NCBI GenBank assembly: GCA_000517005.1
Contig: KI912039.1
Location: 76,628-112,608, forward strand
Direction of reading: 5' to 3'
Length of the DNA: 35,981 nt
Source: Microvirga lupini
Lineage (GTDB): Bacteria; Pseudomonadota; Alphaproteobacteria; Rhizobiales; Beijerinckiaceae
Below are positions 8,337-16,385 of the stretch, in pieces. A program made the position numbers and the translations under genes. How positions within the stretch are numbered: the stretch's first letter is position 1; the number at the start of each line of letters is the position of its first letter. A model generated the notes under the pieces. It made no database searches, had not been told where the DNA came from, and saw only the letters and a program-made list of their open reading frames with translations.

Positions 8337-9239
8337 TCAGATTCCGCCGAGGGGAAGTTGAGCCTTGATCTCGAGTTCGGCTAGAAGCCACTCGGCAAAA
8401 GCTCTCAATGGGCGGCGTTGTCGGACATAACGGGGAAAGACCAGATTGTGGCCGACATACCGGACAGAGTTGGACTTCCCTTCCAACGGCATGACCAGCC
8501 GTCCCGTGGCGAGTTCCCTTTCCGCCAGACGCGTGGACTCCAGTGCGACGCCGAGCCCCTCCGCTGCCGCCGCTATGGCCAGAAAGCTGCGGTCGAACCG
8601 GCTCCCGTTCGGAGACGGTCCAACGAGCCCATTTGCCGCAAACCAGTCCGCCCATTGAATCTGCTTGCTGTCGGTCTGGATCAGGACATGATTGAACAGA
8701 TCCGCCGGGGTGTTGATCGTCGATGCGAGTTCAGGTGCACACAGGGGGGTGATCGTCTCCTCCCCGAGGGGCACGACGATCAGCCCTTCCGAGCGCGGGG
8801 CGCCGTAAACGATGTCCGCATCGAACTCGTCTGAGCTGAACCGCGTATAATCCGTTCCCGCAGCGAGACGGACGTCCATCCCTGGATAGTGTTTCAAAAA
8901 TTCGGCAAGGCGTGGCGTCAGCCATTGAGCGGCGAAGCTCGGCGCCGAGTGCAGGCGCAAGAGCATGGGACCACGGGTGGACACGACCTCCATGCCACGT
9001 CGCAACTCGTCAAACGCCCGGCTGACATGGCGCATCAGCGCCTCTCCCTCATAGCTCAGCCGCACGTTGCGGGTATCGCGGTCAAAAAGAGGGATCCCGA
9101 GAACCTGCTCGAGCTTCCGGATCGCGTGGCTGACCGCGCTGGGGGTCAGGTTGAGCTCAACGGAGGCCGCGCGGAAGGACCCGGTCCGGCCAGCCGCTTC
9201 GAAGATCCGGAGGAAGGAGAGCGGAACCTGCTGAAGCAT
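8337..9239 (-). CDS. LysR-family transcriptional regulator, GcvA-like
   Basis: The 300-residue protein has an N-terminal winged helix-turn-helix, about residues 5-65, with the segment FRAASVELNLTPSAVSHAIRKLEQVLG. A linker helix precedes a periplasmic-binding-protein-like effector domain, about 92-290, with LRLHSAPSFAAQWLTPRLAEF. The LPLSFLR-like opening and RAASVELNLTPSAVSHAI place it in the GcvA subgroup. It is divergent from the SDR-transketolase-TRAP operon across 115 bases, the usual arrangement for a LysR regulator controlling its neighbour. A T-N11-A box lies immediately upstream of its own start. The effector is probably the imported substrate or an intermediate. Confidence 0.9.
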   Translation of the reverse strand: MLQQVPLSFLRIFEAAGRTGSFRAASVELNLTPSAVSHAIRKLEQVLGIPLFDRDTRNVRLSYEGEALMRHVSRAFDELRRGMEVVSTRGPMLLRLHSAPSFAAQWLTPRLAEFLKHYPGMDVRLAAGTDYTRFSSDEFDADIVYGAPRSEGLIVVPLGEETITPLCAPELASTINTPADLFNHVLIQTDSKQIQWADWFAANGLVGPSPNGSRFDRSFLAIAAAAEGLGVALESTRLAERELATGRLVMPLEGKSNSVRYVGHNLVFPRYVRQRRPLRAFAEWLLAELEIKAQLPLGGI

Positions 9240-9247
9240 CCGATTAG

Positions 9248-9260
9248 TGAATCAGATTCA
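9248..9260. promoter_or_regulatory. Candidate LysR-type operator (T-N11-A)
   Basis: TGAATCAGATTCA is an interrupted palindrome, TGAATC-A-GATTCA, that exactly fits the T-N11-A pattern of LysR regulators. It lies 8 bases from the LysR start in the divergent promoter region, and a second small repeat, AAACG-GCG-CGTTT, sits at 9272-9284. The position suits autorepression plus activation of the divergent operon. Confidence 0.45.
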
Positions 9261-9354
9261 ACAGAGGGTGTAAACGGCGCGTTTGTCCAGCGGCTCGATG
9301 CAGAAAATAATTCTTCAACACAAACAAGAACGACAATGTCCGTTGGAGGAAACA

Positions 9355-10104
9355 ATGCTTCTCGAAGGCAAGACCGCCGTCATTTCCGGCGCGGCGAGCC
9401 CACGTGGGATCGGACTAGCGACTGCCCGCCTCTTTGCAAGCCATGGCGCAAAGGTGGCCGTTCTCGACATCGATGAACAGGGGGCGAAGGAAGCGGCTGC
9501 CTCCCTGGGCCCCCATCACGTCGGCATCGGGTGCAACGTCACCGATCTTGACGACTGCAGGCGCGCCGCCGATGCAGCCATCACGGCATTCGGGCATGTG
9601 GATGTCCTCCTCAACAATGCCGGCATCACTCAGCCGGTGAAGATGATGGACATCGACGAAGCCAGCTGGCGCCGCATCGTCGATGTGAATCTGACCGGCG
9701 TTCTCTATCTGAGCCAGGCCTTCATTCCGCATATGCGCTCCCGCCGCAGGGGCTCGATCGCATGTATGTCCTCCGTTTCGGCCCAGCGCGGCGGCGGGAT
9801 TTTCGGTGGCCCGCACTACTCGGCCGCCAAGGCCGGCGTTCTCGGCCTTGCAAAGGCTATGGCCCGGGAACTCGGGCCGGATGGCATCCGCGTCAACTGC
9901 GTCACGCCCGGCCTGATCCAGACGGATATCACGGGCGGCAAGCTCACCGAGGAGATGCGGATGGACATCCTGCGGGGGATTCCGCTCAACCGTCTCGGCA
10001 ATGCCGAGGATGTCGCGGGAACCTACCTGTTCCTCGCGTCAGACCTGTCCGCCTACATCACCGGCGCCGTCATCGATGTGAACGGCGGAATGCTGATCCA
10101 CTGA
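9355..10104 (+). CDS. SDR-family NAD(P)-dependent oxidoreductase
   Basis: The 249-residue classical short-chain dehydrogenase has a cofactor glycine motif SGAASPRGIG at about residues 10-19, an NNAGI motif near 88 and the catalytic Ser in SSVSAQ. The Tyr-Lys pair is in HYSAAKAG, and the C-terminal TGAVIDVNGGML is typical of FabG-like enzymes. The Met at 9355 follows GGAGG at five bases, so the longer frame from 9283 is rejected. As first gene of the operon it probably oxidises a hydroxyl of the imported sugar or sugar acid to a ketone, making the ketose-like donor for the transketolase encoded next. The exact substrate cannot be read from sequence. Confidence 0.9.
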   Translation: MLLEGKTAVISGAASPRGIGLATARLFASHGAKVAVLDIDEQGAKEAAASLGPHHVGIGCNVTDLDDCRRAADAAITAFGHVDVLLNNAGITQPVKMMDIDEASWRRIVDVNLTGVLYLSQAFIPHMRSRRRGSIACMSSVSAQRGGGIFGGPHYSAAKAGVLGLAKAMARELGPDGIRVNCVTPGLIQTDITGGKLTEEMRMDILRGIPLNRLGNAEDVAGTYLFLASDLSAYITGAVIDVNGGMLIH

Positions 10105-10156
10105 CCGGTGTCATGGGGCGCCACTCCGCTTGCGCCCTCCAAACCTGGAGAGATCA

Positions 10157-11032
10157 ATGACCACGAGCACGAGCCAAGCGATGCCACGGGCTCCGCACCC
10201 TGCCCTGTCCAACGTGTCCCTTGCAGATCGGGCCTATCGCATTCGTCGCAATGCACTGCGCATGGGCGAGGTCCAGGGCCAGGGCTATATCGCCCAGGCT
10301 CTCGGTATCGCCGACGTTCTGGCAGTGTCCTATTTCCACGCCATGCGCTACCGGCCCGAGGATCCGGAATGGGAGGGGCGCGACCGGTTCCTGCTCTCCA
10401 TCGGCCACTATGCCATCGCTCTTTATGCCGCCCTGATCGAAGCCGGGATCATTCCGGAGGACGAGCTCGAGAGCTACGGGACCGATGACAGCCGCCTGCC
10501 CATGTCGGGCATGGCAGCCTATACGCCCGGCATGGAGATCACCGGCGGGTCTCTCGGACACGGTCTCGGCCTCGCGGTCGGATTCTGCCTTGGCTTGAAG
10601 CGCAAGCAATCGAACTCCTTCGTCTACTGCCTGTTCTCCGACGGCGAGCTGGGCGAGGGCTCCATCTGGGAAGGAGCCTGGTCGGCAAGCCATTGGAAGC
10701 TCGACAACCTGATCGGCATCGTCGACGTCAACAATCAGCAGGCGGACGGCCCCGCGTCCCAGGTCACGGGCTTCGAGCCGCTCGACGCGCGCTTCGAGGC
10801 GTTCGGCTGGCACGTGCAACGCGTAAACGGCAACGACATCGATGCCCTGGTGGCGGCATTCGATGCAGCACGAAATCTCGCCGAGCCGAAGCCCCGCATC
10901 ATCATCTGCGACACCAAGATGGCCAAGGGCGTGCCGTTCCTCGAGGAGCGGGAGCGCAACCACTTCCTGCGGGTGGAGCCGCACGAGTGGCGACAGGCTA
11001 TCGAACTGCTTGATGCCGGGAGGACATCATGA
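10157..11032 (+). CDS. Transketolase-like N-terminal (TPP-binding) subunit
   Basis: The 291-residue protein is the separate N-terminal half of a split transketolase. It carries the thiamine diphosphate and metal motif SDGELGEGSIWEGAW at residues 161-175 ending in VNNQQ near 191-195, with SIGH84 matching the canonical SKGH. Two usual active-site histidines are missing: the SGHPG position reads GQGYI (Tyr44), and the GHP position reads LPMSGM at 114-119 just before the TPGMEITGGSLG stretch. ATG at 10157 follows GGAGAG. The stop overlaps the C subunit start by four bases (ATGA), so equal synthesis is expected. Comparable split enzymes act on apulose 4-phosphate or sulfofructose; the substrate here is unknown. 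Confidence 0.9.
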   Translation: MTTSTSQAMPRAPHPALSNVSLADRAYRIRRNALRMGEVQGQGYIAQALGIADVLAVSYFHAMRYRPEDPEWEGRDRFLLSIGHYAIALYAALIEAGIIPEDELESYGTDDSRLPMSGMAAYTPGMEITGGSLGHGLGLAVGFCLGLKRKQSNSFVYCLFSDGELGEGSIWEGAWSASHWKLDNLIGIVDVNNQQADGPASQVTGFEPLDARFEAFGWHVQRVNGNDIDALVAAFDAARNLAEPKPRIIICDTKMAKGVPFLEERERNHFLRVEPHEWRQAIELLDAGRTS

Positions 11033-12081
11033 GGCGCTCGAAATACACGCGACCGACCTGGCTCGGCGAGCAGGCCGAGGGAGGACAAGGCACGGCGGAC
11101 AAGCCGCGACCGACGACCTCGGCGATGATCGCGTCGCTCGCCGGTCCGGACCAGCGCACGAAGCCTGCTCCGTTCGGTCACGCGCTCGCGGCTCTGGCCG
11201 AAAGCCGGCCGGAGATCGTGGGGCTCACGGCGGACCTCGCGAAGTACACGGACCTGCACGTCTTCGCCAAGGCGCATCCCGAGCGCTTCTACCAGATGGG
11301 CATGGCGGAACAGCTCCTGATCAGCGCCGCCGCCGGCATGGCGCGGGAAGACTTCATGCCCTTTGCCACGACCTACGCGGTGTTCGCGGCACGCAGGGCC
11401 TACGACTTCATCTGCATGGCGATTGCGGAGGAAAACCTCAACGTGAAGATCGTCTGCGCCTTGCCCGGCCTGACGACCGGCTACGGGCCGAGCCATCAGG
11501 CCACCGAGGACATCGCCATCTTCCGGGGCATGCCGAACATCGCCATCATCGATCCATGCGATGCCCATGAAATCGAGCAGGCCGTTCCGGCCATCGCAGC
11601 TCACAATGGTCCCGTCTATATGCGCCTCCTGCGTGGCAATGTCCCGCTCGTTCTCGACGAGTACGGCTACACGTTCGAGTTCGGGAAGGCCAAGACCCTG
11701 CGGGGCGGCAATGACGTACTGATCATCTCGTCCGGCTTGATGACGATGCGCGCGCTCGAGGCCGCAGAAGCGCTCTCCCATGACAATGTCGATGTCTCGG
11801 TGCTGCACGTGCCCACCATCAAGCCGCTGGACGAGGCAACGATCCTGAAGGAGGCGTCGCGGACCGGCCGCATGGTGGTCGTGGCGGAGAACCACACGAT
11901 CGTCGGCGGCCTCGGCGAAGCGGTTGCTGGACTCCTGATGCGCTCCGGCGTGTTCCCGACCGCCTTCCGCCAGATTGCCTTGCCCGATGAATTTCTCGAT
12001 GCTGGAGCCCTCCCGACTCTGCACGATCGCTACGGGCTCTCCGTCGGCGCCGTGACGCGCAGCATCAAAGGCTGGCTCTAA
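11029..12081 (+). CDS. Transketolase-like C-terminal (pyrimidine-binding) subunit
   Basis: The 350-residue partner has the pyrimidine-binding domain, about 45-205, with the Glu that activates TPP in GMAEQ (Glu94) and a substrate-pocket His in GPSHQATED. The C-terminal transketolase domain, about 215-345, includes VVVAENHTIVGGLGEAVA. A basic N-terminal extension of about 40 residues precedes the domain. It should assemble with the N subunit into an alpha2beta2 enzyme that moves a two-carbon unit from a ketose-type donor to an aldehyde acceptor. It follows the N subunit with a four-base overlap. A stem-loop separates it from dctP. Confidence 0.9.
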   Translation: MRRSKYTRPTWLGEQAEGGQGTADKPRPTTSAMIASLAGPDQRTKPAPFGHALAALAESRPEIVGLTADLAKYTDLHVFAKAHPERFYQMGMAEQLLISAAAGMAREDFMPFATTYAVFAARRAYDFICMAIAEENLNVKIVCALPGLTTGYGPSHQATEDIAIFRGMPNIAIIDPCDAHEIEQAVPAIAAHNGPVYMRLLRGNVPLVLDEYGYTFEFGKAKTLRGGNDVLIISSGLMTMRALEAAEALSHDNVDVSVLHVPTIKPLDEATILKEASRTGRMVVVAENHTIVGGLGEAVAGLLMRSGVFPTAFRQIALPDEFLDAGALPTLHDRYGLSVGAVTRSIKGWL

Positions 12082-12089
12082 AACGATTT

Positions 12090-12118
12090 CCCTCGGAGCG
12101 CTCATGCTGCTCCGAGGG
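12090..12118. other. Intercistronic stem-loop before dctP
   Basis: CCCTCGGAGC at 12090-12099 and GCTCCGAGGG at 12109-12118 form a perfect 10-bp stem with a nine-base loop, starting eight bases after the transketolase stop. Only TT follows, so it is at best a leaky terminator. It may uncouple the enzyme genes from the TRAP genes, protecting one mRNA end or reducing read-through. Confidence 0.6.
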
Positions 12119-12203
12119 TTCGGCAATGTCCTTGAGGCGATTGCCAAATACCACAACGGTCAAAAAGCCCGGTCTACGGGCAGGATCCAGAAGGAGAACG
12201 CAC

Positions 12204-13202
12204 ATGAAGAGCTCGATTTCACGCCGTACCCTGATTGCTGGAGCCTTCGCGGCACCGGCCGTTCTGACGCTGCCCCGCGGCGCCCAGGCCGCAACAAATC
12301 TGACCCTGGGCCATAACGCGGCTCCGGGCAACCCGAGAAGCATCGCGACCGAGCGTTTCGGCGAGATGGTCAAGGAGCGCTCCGGCGGCCGCATCAGCGT
12401 TCGCGTTGCCGGATCCGAGCAGCTCGGAAACGAGCAGTCCCTGCTCACGAGCCTGCGGACCGGCGCGGTGGACATGACCGTCAACAGCCAGGGCTCCAGC
12501 TCGGCTCTCGTGCCGGAGATCGCCGCCCTCGGCCTGCCGTTCCTGTTCGAAGACAGCGCTGCGGCCTTCAAGGTCTTGGAAGGACCGATCGGCGAAGAAC
12601 TCGCTCAGCGCTTTTCCAAAGTCCAGATGGTCCCCCTCGGCTGGTGGGACAACGGCATCCGCCACATCACCAACAGCAAGCGCCCCATTGCCAAGCCCGC
12701 TGACCTGAAGGGCCTGAAGATCCGCACTCCGCCGGACCCGATGACGATCGACATCTTCCAGGCTTTGGGAGCCGGAACCGAGCAGATCAGCTTCGGCGAG
12801 CTCTATGTTGCCCTGCAGCAGGGCGTCGTGGACGGCCAGGAGAATCCGCTGACCAATATCGCCAGCTCGAAGCTCTACGAGGTGAACAAGCTCATCAGCC
12901 TGTCGGGCCATAAATGGGAGAGCTCTCCCTTCCTGATGTCGCAGATCACCTGGACACGGCTGCCCGCCGCCGACAGGGAAATCATCAAGGCCGCCGCCAA
13001 GGAGGCCGGCGATCTGCAGCGCAAGCTGTTCGCCGAGAACGAGGCCAAGTACAACAGCGAGTTCCCAGCCAATCCGAAGCTCGCGGTCAACGAGGTCGAC
13101 AAGGCGGCCTTCCGGGAAGCATCCGCCAAGGTAATCGATACCTGGCGTGCCAAGCCCTTCGGCGACTTCGTCGACCGACTTGCCAAAACGGCCCGGAGCT
13201 GA
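12204..13202 (+). CDS. dctP: TRAP transporter substrate-binding protein
   Basis: The 332-residue DctP-family protein starts with a twin-arginine-like signal (SRRTLIAGAFAAPAVL) and probable cleavage after AQA near residue 30. The conserved segments NLTLGHNAAPGNPRS, LGWWDNGIRHITNSKRP, DLKGLKIRTPP and the GVVDGQENP motif are present; the Arg of LKIR normally salt-bridges a substrate carboxylate. This supports an acidic ligand. The ATG at 12204 has AGGAGA six bases upstream, so the longer frame from 12126 is rejected. It delivers substrate to the DctQM permease encoded next. Confidence 0.92.
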   Translation: MKSSISRRTLIAGAFAAPAVLTLPRGAQAATNLTLGHNAAPGNPRSIATERFGEMVKERSGGRISVRVAGSEQLGNEQSLLTSLRTGAVDMTVNSQGSSSALVPEIAALGLPFLFEDSAAAFKVLEGPIGEELAQRFSKVQMVPLGWWDNGIRHITNSKRPIAKPADLKGLKIRTPPDPMTIDIFQALGAGTEQISFGELYVALQQGVVDGQENPLTNIASSKLYEVNKLISLSGHKWESSPFLMSQITWTRLPAADREIIKAAAKEAGDLQRKLFAENEAKYNSEFPANPKLAVNEVDKAAFREASAKVIDTWRAKPFGDFVDRLAKTARS

Positions 13203-13206
13203 CGTC

Positions 13207-13785
13207 ATGACGCGTGTCGCCCCGATCTCCCACCACGAACAGGAGCTGGCTACGGGGGGCGGCACGCTCGCCGTGGCCAATGGCATCGACCGCGCAGTTG
13301 CCTTCACGTGCCGGGCGGTCATTCTGCTGACGGGAATCGCATTGCTTGCGATCCTCACGGCGAATGTCGTCGCCCGCTATGTCCTGGAGAGCGGCGGCTT
13401 CCGCTTCGCCCAGGAGCTTCCCGAGCGCCTCTTCCCCTGGTTCATCATGGCAGGCGTGGCGCTCGCCGTTCAGAAGGGCGGCCACATGGCGGTCGAATCC
13501 ATTCTCTCCCGTCTGAACCGGAACGGGGCCCGCATCATGCTCCTCGTCGGTCATGCCATCATCATCGCCTCCTATGCCGTCCTGGGTTGGGAAGCGATGG
13601 GTGTCGCCGACATCGTGTCGATCGAAAAGAGTCCCGTGCTCGGCCTGTCCAGCAGCTACAGCTACTACGCGCTCGTCCTTGGCTGCATCGCGGTCATTCT
13701 GACGACCTTCGCCCTTGCGCTACGGGTCGCCATGATCGGGCCCGAGGCCTTGCCGACCCCTGATCCGGAGGAGACCGGCATATGA
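13207..13785 (+). CDS. dctQ: TRAP transporter small permease subunit
   Basis: The 192-residue DctQ-family protein has four predicted membrane helices, starting with AVILLTGIALLAILTANVVAR. The family signature follows: an aromatic/acidic stretch, AQELPERLFPWFIMAGVALAV, then QKGGHMAVE. It begins four bases after the dctP stop, with GGAG eight bases upstream, and its end overlaps dctM. It forms the membrane complex with DctM and takes substrate from DctP, driven by a sodium or proton gradient. Confidence 0.92.
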   Translation: MTRVAPISHHEQELATGGGTLAVANGIDRAVAFTCRAVILLTGIALLAILTANVVARYVLESGGFRFAQELPERLFPWFIMAGVALAVQKGGHMAVESILSRLNRNGARIMLLVGHAIIIASYAVLGWEAMGVADIVSIEKSPVLGLSSSYSYYALVLGCIAVILTTFALALRVAMIGPEALPTPDPEETGI

Positions 13786-15041
13786 GCATCGTTCTCGTCA
13801 TCGTCTTCACGATCCTGATGCTGCTGGCGATTCCCGTCGGGCATGCCCTGGTCATCGCGGCCGGCGCGACGCTCGCCTGGCAGGGAGAGCTGCCCCTGAT
13901 GATCGTCGCGCAGCAGATGTATCAGCAGACGCAGTCCTTTCCGATGCTCGCCCTGCCCTTCTTCATGATGGCAGGCAGTCTGATGCTCGGCGGCAAGCTG
14001 GGACAGGAGCTTCTGTCCTTCGCCACCAAGGCGATGCAGCGCTGGCGCGGGGGGCCGCTCTCGACGACCGTCGTGGCGTCGGTCGTCTTCGGTGGCGTCT
14101 CCGGAAGTGCGGTCGCCAATGCCAGCGCTCTTGGCTCGGTGCTGATCCCCTGGCAGAAGCGTCAGGGTTACCCGGCCGGCCTCTGCGCCGCCAACAATGC
14201 CACATCGGCGGTTATCGACATTCTGATTCCGCCCTCGATCCCCCTGATCCTCTATTCCCTCGTCAGCGGCGTCAGCATCGCCGATCTGTTCACGGCGGGA
14301 ATCCTTCCAGGCATTCTCATGGCGGGCGGGTTCATCCTGACCTGCAGCTGGATCGCGCGGCGGCGCGGCATCCACTCGGAGGATCCGGCCGTCAGCCGGA
14401 TGGAGCTTGTCAAACTTGCGGTGCTGAGCAGCCCTGCCCTTCTGATGCCGATCCTGATCCTGCTCGGATTGCGCTTCGGCATCGCCACACCGACCGAGAT
14501 TTCGGTTCTGGCCGTCGTCTATGCGCTTGGCTTAAGCGCCCTCTTCTATCGCGACCTTACGTGGCAACGCTTCTATCACAGCCTGATCGAGTCCGGCATC
14601 GCAACCGGCGTCGTCATGCTCGTGATCATGGGCAGCGCCATCGTCGGCTGGATCCTGACCTTCGACCAGGTGCCGACGCGCTTCGCCGAGTGGGTCACGG
14701 CCACGATCAGCAACCCTCTCCTCGTGATCCTGGCCATGAATATCCTGCTGCTCATCGTCGGCATGCCGCTCGATCTGCCGCCCGCCATCCTGCTCCTCGG
14801 GCCGATTTTCGTTCCCCTGGCGGCGACGATCGGGCTCGATCCGGTGCAACTCGGGATCATCATGGTGCTGAACCTCGGCATCGGGCTCTACACACCACCG
14901 ATCGGCACAACGCTGTTCATCTCCTCTTCGATTGCAAAATCGTCATTGGCAGACACCACCCGCGAACTCTGGCCATTCTTCGGGGTCGCCATGCTGGTCC
15001 TTCTTGCCGTAAGCTACATTCCCGCGCTGACGATTTACTGA
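13782..15041 (+). CDS. dctM: TRAP transporter large permease subunit
   Basis: The 419-residue DctM-family protein has about 12 membrane helices. Family signatures include FPMLALPFFMMAGSLM near residue 47, GGVSGSAVANASALGSVLIP around 104, and NNATSAVIDILIPPSIPLILYSL. A C-terminal half begins TGVVMLVIMGSAIVGWILTF. It is the ion-coupled translocation subunit. The ATG overlaps the dctQ stop (ATGA). Length is normal for the family and no truncation is seen. Confidence 0.93.
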   Translation: MSIVLVIVFTILMLLAIPVGHALVIAAGATLAWQGELPLMIVAQQMYQQTQSFPMLALPFFMMAGSLMLGGKLGQELLSFATKAMQRWRGGPLSTTVVASVVFGGVSGSAVANASALGSVLIPWQKRQGYPAGLCAANNATSAVIDILIPPSIPLILYSLVSGVSIADLFTAGILPGILMAGGFILTCSWIARRRGIHSEDPAVSRMELVKLAVLSSPALLMPILILLGLRFGIATPTEISVLAVVYALGLSALFYRDLTWQRFYHSLIESGIATGVVMLVIMGSAIVGWILTFDQVPTRFAEWVTATISNPLLVILAMNILLLIVGMPLDLPPAILLLGPIFVPLAATIGLDPVQLGIIMVLNLGIGLYTPPIGTTLFISSSIAKSSLADTTRELWPFFGVAMLVLLAVSYIPALTIY

Positions 15042-15137
15042 AGCAAGGCGCGTCCTACTTAAGAACCAGCGGGACGCTGCCTGCTCGACTGTCAGGTCAG
15101 CGAACGAACAACAACCATGACGCGAGGGATGAACGAA

Positions 15138-16016
15138 ATGACCCGTGTTGCTTTTGTAGGCCTTGGCGCCATGGGACTGCCGATGGCTTCGAACCTCCTG
15201 AGGAAAGGATACATGGTCACAGGGTTCGATCTGAATGCCAGTGCCCTCGATACGCTCGAAGGCGCTGGAGGAAAGCGCGCCGCAAGCGCGAGTGAAGCGG
15301 CCACCGAGGCTGATACGCTGATCTTGATGGTGGTAAACGCCGCACAGGCCGAGGCCGTGCTCTTCGAAGGCGGCACCCTGGAGAGGCTCCGCGAGGGCGG
15401 CGTGGTCGTCCTGATGGCAACCTGCCCTCCTGCTGCCGTGGAAGCCATCGAGGAGCGGGTGCGGCAGGCCGGAAGGCGTCTGATCGACGCTCCCGTTTCG
15501 GGCGGGGTCGCGGGTGCCAAGGCCGCAACGCTGACGATCATGGCGGCCGGACCTCGCGACATGTTCGAGACTGTGAAACCCCTCTTCGACGCCATGGGCG
15601 ACAAGGTCTTTCACGTGGGCGATCGTCCGGGCCAAGGCGCCATGGTCAAGACCGTCAATCAGCTCCTATGCGGTGTGCATATTGCTGTTGTCGCTGAGGC
15701 TTTCGCCCTGGCCTCGAAGGTCGGCGTCGATCTCAATATCCTACTGCAGATCATGAGCGGGTCCGCCGCCTCGAGCTGGATGCTCAAGGACCGGGGACCA
15801 CGCATGCTTCAGTCACATCCTGAGGTCACCAGCGCCGTCGACATCTTCGTTAAGGATCTCGGCATCGTTCTTGATGCGGGCCGGCACACGAAGGCGGCAC
15901 TTCCCTTGGCCGCCGCAGCCCATCAGATGTTCCTTGCCGCCTCCGGCCGTGGAGACGGCAAGGAGGACGACAGTCAGGTCATTCGGTCTTATTATGCATT
16001 GAACGGAATTCGATAA
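15138..16016 (+). CDS. NAD(P)-dependent beta-hydroxyacid dehydrogenase, L-threonate dehydrogenase-like
   Basis: The 292-residue protein has the 3-hydroxyisobutyrate dehydrogenase fold: Rossmann motif VGLGAMGLPM at the N terminus, substrate loop DAPVSGGVAGA near 124, catalytic Lys in VKTVNQL, and a C-terminal helical domain. The stretches SALDIFVKDLGIV-like SAVDIFVKDLGIV and PLAAAAHQMFLAASG resemble LtnD, the L-threonate dehydrogenase, which oxidises C2 of four-carbon sugar acids. Start choice is uncertain: Met codons at 15117 and 15129 also exist, but GAGGG nine bases before 15138 favours this one. It closes the TRAP-transketolase operon, 96 bases after dctM, and implies that a hydroxy acid is an intermediate or the imported substrate. 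Confidence 0.85.
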   Translation: MTRVAFVGLGAMGLPMASNLLRKGYMVTGFDLNASALDTLEGAGGKRAASASEAATEADTLILMVVNAAQAEAVLFEGGTLERLREGGVVVLMATCPPAAVEAIEERVRQAGRRLIDAPVSGGVAGAKAATLTIMAAGPRDMFETVKPLFDAMGDKVFHVGDRPGQGAMVKTVNQLLCGVHIAVVAEAFALASKVGVDLNILLQIMSGSAASSWMLKDRGPRMLQSHPEVTSAVDIFVKDLGIVLDAGRHTKAALPLAAAAHQMFLAASGRGDGKEDDSQVIRSYYALNGIR

Positions 16017-16385
16017 CAGCAGCCCCACGTCAGTCCGACACGGCCTCTTGGCACATCCTGCGGCCCTCCGGATTCTCATGCTCCAAACAAGCACCAATAT
16101 CAGGCTGGCGAATACCGCGCTTGTGACTGAAGCCTCACCCATCGCAGCGATGGACCATAGCATCGATGTCGGGCGATCAAGGTACACTCTCCATGCCGCA
16201 GGATTGGATACCGCGCCGTCTCCGGCTTTACACCTCCTGAACTCAGGGTTTTCCCCGATAGCCAGACCGATCGGCACAGGTGATGCTGCAAGTCCTTACA
16301 CTCGCGGAATGGCACCAGGGCTCCTCGGTAAATTTCTACATCCGAGGTGACATATGACGGAGCCTATAAGAACAGGTTGATCGCA
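16017..16385. other. Intergenic region with a 15-bp palindrome
   Basis: This 369-base gap lies between the dehydrogenase and the exported amidohydrolase. It contains CCATCGC-A-GCGATGG at 16139-16153, a near-perfect operator-like repeat, though repeats of this size are expected a few times by chance in a window this long. I saw no credible small gene and no terminator with a T-tract. The amidohydrolase promoter is probably here. Confidence 0.4.

Noticed and set aside
10735..12156. 473-codon minus-strand frame opposite the transketolase genes
   Set aside because: It is antisense to two well-supported transketolase subunits and its composition (Arg-, His- and Gly-rich without motifs) is typical of shadow frames.
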